A DNA stretch of 64,000 nt from an uncultured Selenomonadales bacterium (GCA_947165145.1 CAMUZG010000005.1:1-64000); one strand, 5' to 3'. Shown: positions 27,698 through 37,553, numbered from the stretch's first letter. Notes: a model not told the origin generated them from the letters alone. Translations and numbers: made by a program.

Positions 27698-28915
27698 ATG
27701 ACAGCAACACACGCGGCAGGCAGGAAGCTCAAAGACGCAATCTTCGACGCGAACCAGGCTTGCAACGAGGCAATAAAAATTCACGGCGCGGACAAAGTCA
27801 CCAATGCGACAATCGGCGTTGTACTCGACGAAGAAGGTAAACTCGCCACGTTGCCGACTGTCGAAAAAATTTTCAGCTCAATGGATTTCAGCGAACTGGT
27901 TGCCTACGCGCCGATAAGCGGTCTACCCGCGTATCTCGACGCCGTGATTGATTTGACATTCGCCGACAACAAACCGACTGCGCATTTCGGAGCGGTTGCG
28001 ACTGCTGGCGGTACAGGTGCGATTCATCACGCGATAGCCAACTACGCCGAACGTGGCGACGCCGTTCTGACAAGCGATTGGTGTTGGGGCACGTACAACG
28101 TCATCTGCGTCGAGACGGGCAAACGTCTTGAAACGTTCAAACTCTTCGACGACGCGCTGAACTTCAACACAAACGATTTTGCCGTCAAGGTCGACGCGCT
28201 CTGCAAGAATCAAAATTCTCTGCTCGTGATAATCAACACGCCTGCGCACAATCCGACAGGTTACGCGCTCAGCTCCGACGAATGGGACAAAGTTCTTGCC
28301 GTGCTCAAAGCTCAAGCTTCCGCAGGCAAAAATATTTCGTTGCTCGTTGACATCGCTTACATTGACTTTGCGGGCGAAAAAAATTCCACGCGGGCTTTCA
28401 TGAAAAAATTCAGCGACTTGCCCGAAAATCTTTTCGTGATGATTTCGTTCAGCATGTCGAAGAGCTACACTTTCTACGGACAGCGGACGGGCGCGTTGAT
28501 TGGCGTGTCGTCGAGTGCGGACGTTATCGACGAATTCAAGAATGTCGGCAAATATTCCAGTCGCGCCGCCTGGTCGAATGTCAATCGCGGTGCTCAAGCG
28601 TTGTTGGTCAAGCTCGCCGCCGATAAAAATCTTACGCCGATTTATGAGGCTGAACGCACGAAACTTTACGAGATGGTCAAACGTCGCGCTGATGTTTTTG
28701 TCGCCGAAGCTGATTCTTGCGGATTGCGTGTTGTGCCATACAAGGGCGGATTTTTTATCGCGGTGCCTGCCGACAATCCTGCCGCTGTCTGCCGCAAACT
28801 TCACGACGAATTGATTTTTGCCGTCCCGCTGAAATTGGGCATTCGAGTCGCTGCCTGTTCAACATCTTTCGAGAAAATGCACGGCGTCGCAGAAAAAATT
28901 CTCCGCGCAATGTGA
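27698..28915 (+). CDS. Class I/II PLP-dependent aminotransferase (aromatic/aspartate type)
   Basis: NTPAHNPTGYALSSDEW, SMSKSYTFYGQRTGALIG (PLP lysine region). Confidence 0.85.
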   Translation: MTATHAAGRKLKDAIFDANQACNEAIKIHGADKVTNATIGVVLDEEGKLATLPTVEKIFSSMDFSELVAYAPISGLPAYLDAVIDLTFADNKPTAHFGAVATAGGTGAIHHAIANYAERGDAVLTSDWCWGTYNVICVETGKRLETFKLFDDALNFNTNDFAVKVDALCKNQNSLLVIINTPAHNPTGYALSSDEWDKVLAVLKAQASAGKNISLLVDIAYIDFAGEKNSTRAFMKKFSDLPENLFVMISFSMSKSYTFYGQRTGALIGVSSSADVIDEFKNVGKYSSRAAWSNVNRGAQALLVKLAADKNLTPIYEAERTKLYEMVKRRADVFVAEADSCGLRVVPYKGGFFIAVPADNPAAVCRKLHDELIFAVPLKLGIRVAACSTSFEKMHGVAEKILRAM

Positions 28916-28975
28916 CGGCTGATCATCGTGGCGTTCAAAAGGAACGCTGACGAATGAATTCAAAGGAGTATCCTT

Positions 28976-29755
28976 ATGGCTGATAAACATTTGCTCGAGA
29001 CAACAGACGTGTCCGAAGTCTTCGGCGGGCTGAAGGCGGTCTCGGACTTCAACATTTACATTGACAAAGGCGAACTCATCGGGCTCATCGGACCGAACGG
29101 CGCGGGCAAAACTACGGCGTTCAATCTGATAACGGGCGTCTACGTGCCCACGACGGGCGAAATAACTTTTGACGGCAAATCAATCGTCGGGCTCAAGCCT
29201 TACGAGATAACCAAGCGCGGTATCGCACGCACATTCCAAAATATTCGGCTGTTCAGTGAACTCAGCGTTCTCGACAACGTCAAGATTGCTTATCATTGCC
29301 ACGTCAAATACGGCTTGCTCGAAACGATTCTGCGCGTTGGGCGATATTTCGGCGAAGAAAGTTCAATCGAACGTGAGGCTCTCAACCTGCTGAAAATTTT
29401 CAAGCTCGACGGACATGCTCACGAAGTCGCGAAAAATTTGCCGTACGGTGCACAACGTCGATTGGAAATTGCTCGTGCGCTTGCCGCCAAACCAAAGCTG
29501 TTGCTACTCGACGAACCCGCCGCCGGCATGAATCCGCAAGAGACGCAAGAACTTATGGAAATGATTCGCTGGATACGCAAGCAATTCGGCTTGACGGTGC
29601 TTTTGATTGAACACGACATGAGTTTGGTCATGGGCATTTGCGAGCGAATCTACGTCCTTGAATACGGCATGATAATCGCTGACGGCACGCCCGCCGACAT
29701 TCAGAACGACCCCGAAGTCATTCGCGCTTATCTCGGTGCGGAAGCGATTAATTAA
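28976..29755 (+). CDS. livG: Branched-chain amino-acid ABC transporter ATP-binding protein, LivG type
   Basis: GLIGPNGAGKTTAFNLITGVY, GIARTFQNIRLF, LLLLDEPAAGMNPQET, LIEHDMSLVMGICERIYVLEYG. Confidence 0.88.
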   Translation: MADKHLLETTDVSEVFGGLKAVSDFNIYIDKGELIGLIGPNGAGKTTAFNLITGVYVPTTGEITFDGKSIVGLKPYEITKRGIARTFQNIRLFSELSVLDNVKIAYHCHVKYGLLETILRVGRYFGEESSIEREALNLLKIFKLDGHAHEVAKNLPYGAQRRLEIARALAAKPKLLLLDEPAAGMNPQETQELMEMIRWIRKQFGLTVLLIEHDMSLVMGICERIYVLEYGMIIADGTPADIQNDPEVIRAYLGAEAIN

Positions 29756-29769
29756 GCGTTGCACAAAGT

Positions 29770-29798
29770 TTGACTGCGCGTCGCGTCTGCTGTAGAAT
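29770..29798 (+). promoter_or_regulatory. Sigma-70-like promoter
   Basis: TTGACT, 17 nt, TAGAAT, upstream of the ORF at 29825. Confidence 0.6.
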
Positions 29799-29824
29799 TA
29801 TTTCAAACTTAAGGAGGCAATTTT

Positions 29825-30142
29825 ATGGACGCCAATTTGAAAATCGTTTTGGATCAATACTTCGAGGGAGCCGCCAAACTCAAGCCGAATGTTTTCGTGC
29901 CCGTGCGTGACAATCGCGTTCAAGAGCCGCTCATTGACGCTTTCTTCAGCGAGACCGAAGGCAGTACGCTTATCATGAGCGATTCGCAGGAAATTTTCGA
30001 GGGCGACATTCTCGTTTATCCGAAGACGCGCCAATTCTGCTACGTCGACGACATTCGCCACATCACAGGCAAAGGGATTTACATCGTCCACTACCACACG
30101 AAATATCAGCGCAAAGCCAAGACGCCTTTCGACGCGGATTAA
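29825..30142 (+). CDS. Hypothetical protein (105 aa)
   Basis: ORF with its own promoter and terminator; no recognised family. Confidence 0.6.
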   Translation: MDANLKIVLDQYFEGAAKLKPNVFVPVRDNRVQEPLIDAFFSETEGSTLIMSDSQEIFEGDILVYPKTRQFCYVDDIRHITGKGIYIVHYHTKYQRKAKTPFDAD

Positions 30143-30162
30143 TCAATCGACTCCAAACAAAA

Positions 30163-30202
30163 AACGCCCTCCGAACGCTCGGAAGGTGTTTTTTTTGTTT
30201 TT
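30163..30202. terminator. Bidirectional terminator between the 29825 ORF and potD
   Basis: ACGCCCTCCGAacgcTCGGAAGGTGT hairpin, A-run on the left and T8 on the right. Confidence 0.85.
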
Positions 30203-30212
30203 GCAGACAATC

Positions 30213-31274
30213 TCAAGAATCGACTCTGACTTGCATCCAAAGATTGTTGTAGTACTCGTCCATTTGGTTGCCGAGATATTTGTAAGTTTCTTGACCGCTG
30301 TAGACTTCCGGCGACGGGAAGGCAATCGGCGAATTCTTCAGCTCTTCATCTTCGACAAGGTCACGAACAGCGATATTCGGCGTGGAGTAGCCAAGGTGTT
30401 CAAAGTTTTGTGCGGCGATGTCGGGGCGGCACATGAAGTTGATAAACTTGTGCGCGTTGTCGACGTTCTGCGAATCCTTCGTGATGACCCAACCGTCAAT
30501 CCAAAGGTTTGTGCCTTCCTTCGGAATTGAGAACGCCATGTTCGGGTTTTCTTTCAAAATAATCGGAGCCTCGCCGCTGAATACGACGCCCATTGCCGCT
30601 TCGGAGTTGATGAGTTTTTCTTTGACTTCGTCGACGACGTAAGCTTGAACGAGCGGCTTTTGAGCCTTGAGCATCGCTTGAGCCTGCGCCAAAACGTCTT
30701 TGTCAGTTTCGTTCATGCTTTTGCCCATGAGTTTAAGCGGAATCATCATCGCGTCGCGGGCGGAATCTTGCATAAGAATTTGTCCTGAATATTTTTCGTT
30801 CCAAAGAATGTTCCAGCTGTCGACGGGGTCGGTGACTTTGGTCTTGTCATAGATTATACCGACAGTTCCCCAGCAATACGGCACGGAATATTTGTTGCCG
30901 GGGTCGAAGCTTTCAGCCTGCTTGAAAAAATCTTCGCCGATATTTTTTTTGGCTTCGGGTAACTTGTTGAAGTCGAGCGGCTGAAGTAGATTGTTGCTGA
31001 TCATTTTCTGAATCATGTAGTCCGACGGGCAGATGACATCGTAATGAACTGCACCTTCCGCCACGCGCGGATACATGCTCTCGTTGGTGTCGAACTCGTC
31101 AAGCACGACGTGAATGCCCGTTTCTTTCTCAAAAGTCTTGAGAACTTCGGGATCAATGTAGTCGCCCCAACTGTAGACGTAGACGACGTTGTCCTTCTTG
31201 TCGCCGCCACCGCAACCCGCAATGCCGATTGCCAAGCAACTCACCAGAAGGAGCGCAAGAATTTTGAACTTCAA
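30213..31274 (-). CDS. potD: Spermidine/putrescine-binding lipoprotein
   Basis: Lipobox (CLAIGIAGC), VYVYSWGDYIDPEVLKTFEKETGI, YCWGTVGIIYD. Confidence 0.93.
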   Translation of the reverse strand: MKFKILALLLVSCLAIGIAGCGGGDKKDNVVYVYSWGDYIDPEVLKTFEKETGIHVVLDEFDTNESMYPRVAEGAVHYDVICPSDYMIQKMISNNLLQPLDFNKLPEAKKNIGEDFFKQAESFDPGNKYSVPYCWGTVGIIYDKTKVTDPVDSWNILWNEKYSGQILMQDSARDAMMIPLKLMGKSMNETDKDVLAQAQAMLKAQKPLVQAYVVDEVKEKLINSEAAMGVVFSGEAPIILKENPNMAFSIPKEGTNLWIDGWVITKDSQNVDNAHKFINFMCRPDIAAQNFEHLGYSTPNIAVRDLVEDEELKNSPIAFPSPEVYSGQETYKYLGNQMDEYYNNLWMQVRVDS

Positions 31275-31294
31275 TTAAATAACCTCCCTTGTTT

Positions 31295-31374
31295 TAATTA
31301 GGAATTAGGAATTTGGAATTAGGAATTGAACGGCGTCAAATAATTCCACATTCCTAATTCCCAATTCCAAATTG
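31295..31374. repeat. (TTAGGAA/TTTGGAA)n tract with inverse-complement arm
   Basis: taattaggaattaggaatttggaattaggaatt...aattccacattcctaattcccaattccaaatt between potC and potD. Confidence 0.8.
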
Positions 31375-32160
31375 TTAAATCGCTTCCTCGATATGTTTGA
31401 GTTTGCGACGATTAATCGCGAACAGGATAACAAATATCAGCACGCAGAAGAAAACCAGCGTCGATAGCGCGTACATTTCGGGGTGAATGCCGATTTTCAG
31501 TTCAGCGTAAATCTCCGTTGTCAAAGTGTCAACGCCCGCGCCTTTCGTGAAGTGCGTGATTATAAAATCGTCCGCCGACATGGTGAACGCCAATAAAAAT
31601 CCCGCGAAGATACTCGGACGCAATTCGGGCAAAATGACGCTCGCAAAGGCTTTGAACGGACTTGCGCCCAAATCCAACGCCGCTTCGTAAAAACTTTTAT
31701 CCAACGTCATGAGTTGCGGCATTATGCATAAAATCACGTAAGGCACGTTGAAAACGATATGCGCCAACAAAATCGACACGTAGCCGAGCTTGAGCCCTAA
31801 GCCCATGAACAGCAACATCAACGAGATACCCGTGACGATGTCCGCGTTGAGTATCGGGACGTTCGTAATGCTCATGAAAGTCGCACGCCATTTGCGGCTG
31901 AATTCTTTCATTGCAACGCACGTTATCAAGCCGAGAATTGTCGCAATGCCCGCCGATAACAAACCGATTGACAGCGTGTTTGACAGCGCGTCAGCAATTC
32001 GTTCGTCGTTGAAAAGTTTCGTGTACCAATCAAGCGTGACGCCCGTCCAATGTCCGCGATAACGGCTTGCGTTGAACGATTGAGCAATCAGCACACCGAT
32101 TGGCGCGTACAGAAACAGGAAGATTGTCGCCAGATAAATTTTTTTTATGTAGCGCATCAA
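31375..32160 (-). CDS. potC: Spermidine/putrescine ABC permease
   Basis: Multispanning permease with EAALDLGASPFKAFASVILPELRP EAA loop. Confidence 0.92.
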   Translation of the reverse strand: MMRYIKKIYLATIFLFLYAPIGVLIAQSFNASRYRGHWTGVTLDWYTKLFNDERIADALSNTLSIGLLSAGIATILGLITCVAMKEFSRKWRATFMSITNVPILNADIVTGISLMLLFMGLGLKLGYVSILLAHIVFNVPYVILCIMPQLMTLDKSFYEAALDLGASPFKAFASVILPELRPSIFAGFLLAFTMSADDFIITHFTKGAGVDTLTTEIYAELKIGIHPEMYALSTLVFFCVLIFVILFAINRRKLKHIEEAI

Positions 32161-32990
32161 CCGTCACCTTCTTCCTTGAGCGGGTCGAATGCCGCCGTCA
32201 ACAGCATGTTCATCACAATGAAAATCATCAAGATGACTGACAACGCGCAACCAACGTGCCAATCGTATTGGAAGGTGAATTCTTGTTCGATGATGTTGCC
32301 GATTAGTAGCAATTTGCCGCCGCCGAGCAATGCGCTGATAACAAACGTCGTGAGCGCGGGAATAAAAACCATTGTGATTCCGCTTACTGCGCCTGGGATT
32401 GTGAGCGGCAAAATCACGCGGAAGAATGTTTGCCACGAATTCGCACCTAAATCCTGCGCGGCTTCCAAAATGCTTTTGTCAATCTTCGACAGCGAAATGA
32501 ACAGCGGCAAAACCATGTACGGCAGAAAATTGTAGACCATGCCGACGACGATTGCGCCCTGCGTGTTAATCATGTTGAACGTCGGAAGATCAAGCAGTCG
32601 CATAAGCTGATTGATGATACCGTTGCTTTCAAGAATTGTTTGCCAGGCCATCGTCGACAGCAGCGAATTCATCCACAGCGGCAAAATAAACAGCAGTGAA
32701 ATTATCGTCGTGTTGTCGCGCCTGTTTTCGGTCAAGATTAAGCACAGCGGGTAAGCAAGTATCAGACAGACAACCGTGCTTATCAGAGCGAGTTCAACCG
32801 ACAATTTCAACGCGGCGAGATAACCGCGCTCAAAAATTAGGCTCATGTTGTCGAGCGAAAAATTTCCGTCGTAATCCGTCACGCCGTACCATACAATACA
32901 AATCAGCGGCACAAAAATAAAAAGCACTGCCCAAATCAGAAACGGTGTAAGCAGGACGTTGCGCGTCATGGTGTTAAACATCGGCGGCAA
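32157..32990 (-). CDS. potB: Spermidine/putrescine ABC permease
   Basis: EAAQDLGANSWQTFFRVILPLTIPG EAA loop; within the pot operon. Confidence 0.92.
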   Translation of the reverse strand: MPPMFNTMTRNVLLTPFLIWAVLFIFVPLICIVWYGVTDYDGNFSLDNMSLIFERGYLAALKLSVELALISTVVCLILAYPLCLILTENRRDNTTIISLLFILPLWMNSLLSTMAWQTILESNGIINQLMRLLDLPTFNMINTQGAIVVGMVYNFLPYMVLPLFISLSKIDKSILEAAQDLGANSWQTFFRVILPLTIPGAVSGITMVFIPALTTFVISALLGGGKLLLIGNIIEQEFTFQYDWHVGCALSVILMIFIVMNMLLTAAFDPLKEEGDG

Positions 32991-34044
32991 CCTCCTCGTC
33001 TTCGGATTGAGGCTTGCTCATTATCTGAATATTTTCGGGCGCGACGTGCAAGCTAACTTCCTCGCCAACAGTTCGTCCCGTCGTCGATTGAATCAGCCAT
33101 TCGAAGCCGTCCGCCTCGACGTTAATATCATACGACATGCCCCAGAACACGACGCGAGTCACAACGCCGTTAAAAGCACCTTCGCGCGGCGCGGCAAGCT
33201 TGATGTCTTCAGGGCGAATCTGCACGTCAACGGGACACTCGGCGGGAAAACCCGTGTCGACGCAGGGATATTCTCTGCCGAAAATGCGCACAATTTTATC
33301 GCGAACCATAACGCCGTCGATGATGTTGCTGTCACCGATGAAGTCCGCGACGAATGCGTTTTCCGGCTCATTGTAAACATTTTCGGGCGTGCCGACCTGT
33401 TGAATGTAACCTTGGTTCATGACGACAACGCGATCGCTCATCGACAAAGCCTCTTCCTGGTCGTGCGTGACGAAAATAAACGTTATGCCCGTCTCTTTGT
33501 TGATTCCGACGAGTTCGCGGCGCATATTCCGACGCAATTTCAAATCCAAAGCACTCAACGGTTCGTCGAGCAACAAAACTTTCGGCTCATTGACAACGGC
33601 GCGAGCAATGGCGATACGTTGCTGTTGACCGCCGCTGAGTCGGGTGACGTCGTGTTTTTCGTAGCCTTCGAGATTAACGAGTTTGAGCGCGTATTTGACT
33701 TTGTCGCGAATGTAATCGGCGGATTTGCCCGCGATTTTCGGTCCGAACGAAATATTTTCCTCAACGTTCATGTGCGAGAACAGTGAATACTTTTGGAAGA
33801 CTGTGTTAATTGGTCGTCGATTCGGCGGTAATCGGGTGATGTCTTTGCCGTCGAAGAGGACGCGCCCCGTGTCAGGCATCTCGAAGCCGCCGATAATCCG
33901 TAGCATTGTCGTCTTGCCGCAACCCGACGGTCCCAACAGCGTGATGAATTCGCTTTCGTAAATCGACAGGTCAATTTCGTCAAGCACGAGCAAATTGCCG
34001 AACGACTTGGCAATATTTTCCAAATGTATCAGTTCCCGTTTCAT
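32974..34044 (-). CDS. potA: Spermidine/putrescine ABC ATP-binding protein
   Basis: LLGPSGCGKTTMLRIIGGF, RLSGGQQQRIAIARA, LLLDEPLSALD, TOBE-like C-terminus. Confidence 0.94.
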   Translation of the reverse strand: MKRELIHLENIAKSFGNLLVLDEIDLSIYESEFITLLGPSGCGKTTMLRIIGGFEMPDTGRVLFDGKDITRLPPNRRPINTVFQKYSLFSHMNVEENISFGPKIAGKSADYIRDKVKYALKLVNLEGYEKHDVTRLSGGQQQRIAIARAVVNEPKVLLLDEPLSALDLKLRRNMRRELVGINKETGITFIFVTHDQEEALSMSDRVVVMNQGYIQQVGTPENVYNEPENAFVADFIGDSNIIDGVMVRDKIVRIFGREYPCVDTGFPAECPVDVQIRPEDIKLAAPREGAFNGVVTRVVFWGMSYDINVEADGFEWLIQSTTGRTVGEEVSLHVAPENIQIMSKPQSEDEEVAADV

Positions 34045-34060
34045 TTCCCAGCAACCTTTC

Positions 34061-34103
34061 GTTTAATTTGGAATTAGGGATTAGATTGCTAGTCCCTAGT
34101 CCA
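34061..34103. repeat. Degenerate (TTTGGAA/TTAGGGA)n tract in the potA leader
   Basis: tttaatttggaattagggattagattgctagtccctagtcc. Confidence 0.6.
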
Positions 34104-34118
34104 AAAAAAATTTCCCGC

Positions 34119-34147
34119 ATTATACAGAAAAGCGGTGCTTCAAGCAA
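34119..34147 (-). promoter_or_regulatory. Sigma-70-like promoter of the pot operon
   Basis: Minus strand: TTGCTT, 17 nt, TATAAT. Confidence 0.6.
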
Positions 34148-34158
34148 GAAACACCGCC
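34128..34158 (-). terminator. Terminator of the lytic transglycosylase gene
   Basis: Minus strand: GGCGGTGtttcttgcttgaaGCACCGC followed by TTTTCT. Confidence 0.6.
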
Positions 34159-34175
34159 CAAAAATTTTTTATGCT

Positions 34176-34811
34176 TCAAAGTGAAAGATTTTTCAATCGA
34201 GCAAAGCGCAACTCATGCAGAGCAATCGGCGTGGCACCGAGACTTTGCGAGCTGTAGAGCTTGGCATATTTTTCGCGGCAATGAAGAACACGTTTGACAT
34301 AGTCGCGAGTTTCGGCGTAGGGGATTTTGTCGACGTCGGAAAAATTTTCTTGCCAACGATTTTTTTTCATCCACTCACGCACGTTGCCGCGACCAGCATT
34401 GTACGCCGCCAAAGCCAAAACGTCGTTGCCGTTGAATTCGTCTTCGAGTTCGGCAAGATACCATGTGCCGTAGCGGATATTCGTTTCGGGGTCGCGCAGA
34501 TTTTTTATGTCGTCGGCAATTTCGTCGGGAGCTTCGCCCAGTTGGTAGGCAATCCACGCGGCAGTTTCGGGCATGATTTGCATTAAACCGATTGCGCCGC
34601 TTTGTGAGCAAGCTGCCTCGGTGAAATTGCTTTCGACTTTCATGACCGATATTGCCAGGAATTTATCGACCTTCCAGCGCGACGAATAATTTTCTATCGT
34701 CGAACGATACGGGAACGGATACAAAAATTTTTTCTGCACCGCCGGCAAGCTCATCACCGCGTATATTGCGAGCATTGCCGCGCAGATTGTCAAGATTTTT
34801 TTCAGTGTCAA
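34176..34811 (-). CDS. Soluble lytic murein transglycosylase-like protein
   Basis: SVMKVESNFTEAACSQSGAIGLMQIMPETAAWIA, LALAAYNAGRGNVREWM. Confidence 0.92.
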   Translation of the reverse strand: MTLKKILTICAAMLAIYAVMSLPAVQKKFLYPFPYRSTIENYSSRWKVDKFLAISVMKVESNFTEAACSQSGAIGLMQIMPETAAWIAYQLGEAPDEIADDIKNLRDPETNIRYGTWYLAELEDEFNGNDVLALAAYNAGRGNVREWMKKNRWQENFSDVDKIPYAETRDYVKRVLHCREKYAKLYSSQSLGATPIALHELRFARLKNLSL

Positions 34812-34965
34812 TCCACCTCCGCGCGTTTTGATGAATTTTAAATGATTAAAGCGTTGCTGTCAAATTTTCGGTAGCGGTAAAAAAATTTTTCAGTCGCTAT
34901 CCATTCGCTAAGAATTTTTATGTTATAATGTTGCGCCGTAAGGAATTGACTATGGGGGTGGCGCG

Positions 34966-35739
34966 TTGCTGACGAAATTTTTTGAGACGATCGGCGCGTT
35001 CGTGATAAAACGTTTTGAGGAATTCGGCACGATAATTTTGCTGTACGTCGACACGATGAAGCAGCTCAAGAGCAAGCCGCGTATCAAGCACATTGTCGCG
35101 CAAATGTCGCATCTCGGCGTCGACTCGCTGACAATCGTCTCATTGACGCTGTTGTTCACGGGCGTAGTCTTCACGTTGCAGACTGCTCACGAATTTATTC
35201 GATTCGGCGCACAATCGACGGTCGGTGGAATAATTGCAATCGCAATCGGCAGAGAGCTTGGACCGGTTTTAGTCGGCGTAGTCTGTGCGGGTCGTGTCGG
35301 TGCGGCAATTACGGCGGAAATCAGCACGATGAAAGTCACCGAACAAATTGACGCTTTGCGCGTTATGGCGGTCAGTCCCGTGAATTATCTGATTGTCCCG
35401 CGCATGATTGCCTGCATGATAGCAGTACCGTTGCTCACGGTTTTCGGCGACATTGTTGGCGTATTCGGCGGCTGGCTCGTCGCAACGCAGTATTCGGGCA
35501 TCAGCTCCTACATGTTCATCAATTCGATTAAGATGTTCGCGAATATTTACGATTTGACGGGCGGAATGATTAAGGCGATTTTCTTCGGCAACGTGATTGC
35601 GGTGCTCGGTTGCTACTACGGCTTGAATTGTCCCGACGGCGCGGAAGGCGTCGGCAAGGCGACAACTAAAACCGTCGTCACGAGCATCATCGTTATCTTC
35701 TTCCTCAACGCGCTGCTGACGTTCATAATTTACAGGTGA
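34966..35739 (+). CDS. mlaE: MlaE-type phospholipid ABC transporter permease
   Basis: MlaE family: ELGPVLVGVVCAGRVGAAITAEISTMKVTEQIDALRVMAV. Confidence 0.93.
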   Translation: MLTKFFETIGAFVIKRFEEFGTIILLYVDTMKQLKSKPRIKHIVAQMSHLGVDSLTIVSLTLLFTGVVFTLQTAHEFIRFGAQSTVGGIIAIAIGRELGPVLVGVVCAGRVGAAITAEISTMKVTEQIDALRVMAVSPVNYLIVPRMIACMIAVPLLTVFGDIVGVFGGWLVATQYSGISSYMFINSIKMFANIYDLTGGMIKAIFFGNVIAVLGCYYGLNCPDGAEGVGKATTKTVVTSIIVIFFLNALLTFIIYR

Positions 35740-35776
35740 AACATTTCTAGCGTTTGAAATTAACTTAAATTTTGAT

Positions 35777-35949
35777 GATCAACTTTTCTTTGCATGCCCA
35801 AAGAAAAGTTGCAAAAGAAAAGGCACCTCGCAGGGGCGGTTACTCGTAAAACTAAGTTCGCCGTTTGATAGCCGCGAGGTGTCGCCTTCGAAAACATCCT
35901 GTTTTCTGGGCGACGTAAGGCCGACGTCCTGTCGGCCTCAAAGTTCGTT
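35777..35949 (+). repeat. Dispersed multi-hairpin repeat, copy A
   Basis: Matches the reverse complement of 55598-55778; hairpin arms CAACTTTTCTTTG/CAAAGAAAAGTTG, CACCTCGC/GCGAGGTG, GTCGCC/GGCGAC, GGCCGAC/GTCGGCC. Confidence 0.9.
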
Positions 35950-35963
35950 TTTCTGGTGATTTT

Positions 35964-36689
35964 ATGATTAAACTTATCAATGTAACAAAAAAGTTCGGGC
36001 AGAAATTTGCGCTCAAAAGCATAAACCTTGAGATTGCTGACGGCGAAACACTTGCGATTATCGGCGGCTCAGGCTCAGGCAAATCGACGCTACTGCGCTT
36101 GATGATTGGCTTGATTCAACCTACTGCCGGCGAAATTTGGATTGGCGACGACGAAATTTCCCGACTCGACGAAAAGGAAATGATGCGTGTCCGTCTGCGT
36201 ATGGGCATGGTCTTTCAATACAGCGCACTGTTCGATTCAATGACCGTCGGCGACAACGTTGCCTTCGGTCTCGTCGAACACACGAACTACAGCCGCGAAA
36301 AAATTCAATCAATCGTCCGCGAAAAATTGGAGCAAGTTGGTTTGGAAGGCGTGGAAAATCGTATGCCCAACGAACTCAGTGGCGGCATGAAAAAGCGTGT
36401 CTCTTTGGCGCGGGCAATCGCTTTTGGTCCCGAAATTATTTTCTACGACGAGCCGAGTAGCGGTCTTGACCCAGTCACGACGAACACAATCGACGAGCTG
36501 ATTATCAAAATGCAACGCACCTTGAACGTCACGAGCATCGTAGTAACTCACGATATGGTTAGCGCGTGTCGCATTGCCGACCGTATTGCTATGGTCTACA
36601 AAGGCGAACTCATTGCCGTCGACACGCCCGAAAACTTCAAAAAAATTGATGACAAGCGCATAAAAGCGTTTTTCCGCCTGATTGATTGA
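35964..36689 (+). CDS. mlaF: MlaF-type phospholipid ABC transporter ATP-binding protein
   Basis: IIGGSGSGKSTLLRLMIGL, ELSGGMKKRVSLARAIAFGPEIIFYDEPSSGLDPVT. Confidence 0.93.
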   Translation: MIKLINVTKKFGQKFALKSINLEIADGETLAIIGGSGSGKSTLLRLMIGLIQPTAGEIWIGDDEISRLDEKEMMRVRLRMGMVFQYSALFDSMTVGDNVAFGLVEHTNYSREKIQSIVREKLEQVGLEGVENRMPNELSGGMKKRVSLARAIAFGPEIIFYDEPSSGLDPVTTNTIDELIIKMQRTLNVTSIVVTHDMVSACRIADRIAMVYKGELIAVDTPENFKKIDDKRIKAFFRLID

Positions 36690-36701
36690 GGAGAAATTTT
36701 T

Positions 36702-37544
36702 ATGTCTAACATAATCGACGCGATTATCACTCTCGTTAAAAGAAATCAATTTATTTTGATTGACTCAACCATGAGCAATAATCGGGCAAACAGTCGCGGC
36801 AATGCGCTTGAAATTTACGTTAAGGATCTTTTTGCTGATACTTTTAATCATTCGGAGATTGAACGATTGGAGAAATGGAGCAAAACTTTCTCGTGGCTCG
36901 GCAATAATGCAAATCCGCCCGATTTTATGTTGCAAAACGGTGACGCCGTTGAAGTCAAGAAGATTGAATCTCCCGACGTCGCGCTGGCATTAAACAGCAG
37001 TTATCCAAAACAAATTCTCAAAAGTTCAAGTCCGCTCATTTCAAACGCCTGTCGTGAGGCAGAGAATTGGGCGCAAAAAGATATAATCTACGCGGTCGGC
37101 GTTGTCGGTGGCGATAAGCTTAAACATTTATGTTTGGTTTACGGGCAAGATTATTGCGCGTCTGATGAATGTTACAGCCGAATTCGACAGAGAATAAAGA
37201 ACGGCGTCGAAACCATCTCAAACGTTGAATTTGCTCAAACCAGAGAGCTGGGCAGAGTTAATCGCGTAGATCCACTCGGAATAACTTATATGCGAATTCG
37301 CGGCATGTGGCACATTGAAAACCCGTGGAAAGTTTTTGACTATGTTTATCGGCGAAACTTTCAAGCAGAATTTAATTTCATGTGCATAATCAATGCCGAT
37401 AAGTGGGACCGGTTAGAAAATCGCCAAAAACTTATCGAACTTCAAAATCATTGCCCCGGTTTAGAAATTGTCGACGTTAAAATAAAAAATCCCGATAATC
37501 CTTCTAAACTAAAACCGGCAAAGCTCATTCGTTACGAAATTTGA
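36702..37544 (+). CDS. NgoPII-like type II restriction endonuclease (predicted GGCC)
   Basis: Recognised NgoPII-family sequence: NNRANSRGNALEIYVKDLF, GNNANPPDFMLQNGDAVEVKKIESPD, RVDPLGITYMRIRGMWHIENP. Confidence 0.85.
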   Translation: MSNIIDAIITLVKRNQFILIDSTMSNNRANSRGNALEIYVKDLFADTFNHSEIERLEKWSKTFSWLGNNANPPDFMLQNGDAVEVKKIESPDVALALNSSYPKQILKSSSPLISNACREAENWAQKDIIYAVGVVGGDKLKHLCLVYGQDYCASDECYSRIRQRIKNGVETISNVEFAQTRELGRVNRVDPLGITYMRIRGMWHIENPWKVFDYVYRRNFQAEFNFMCIINADKWDRLENRQKLIELQNHCPGLEIVDVKIKNPDNPSKLKPAKLIRYEI

Positions 37545-37553
37545 GGTGATATT

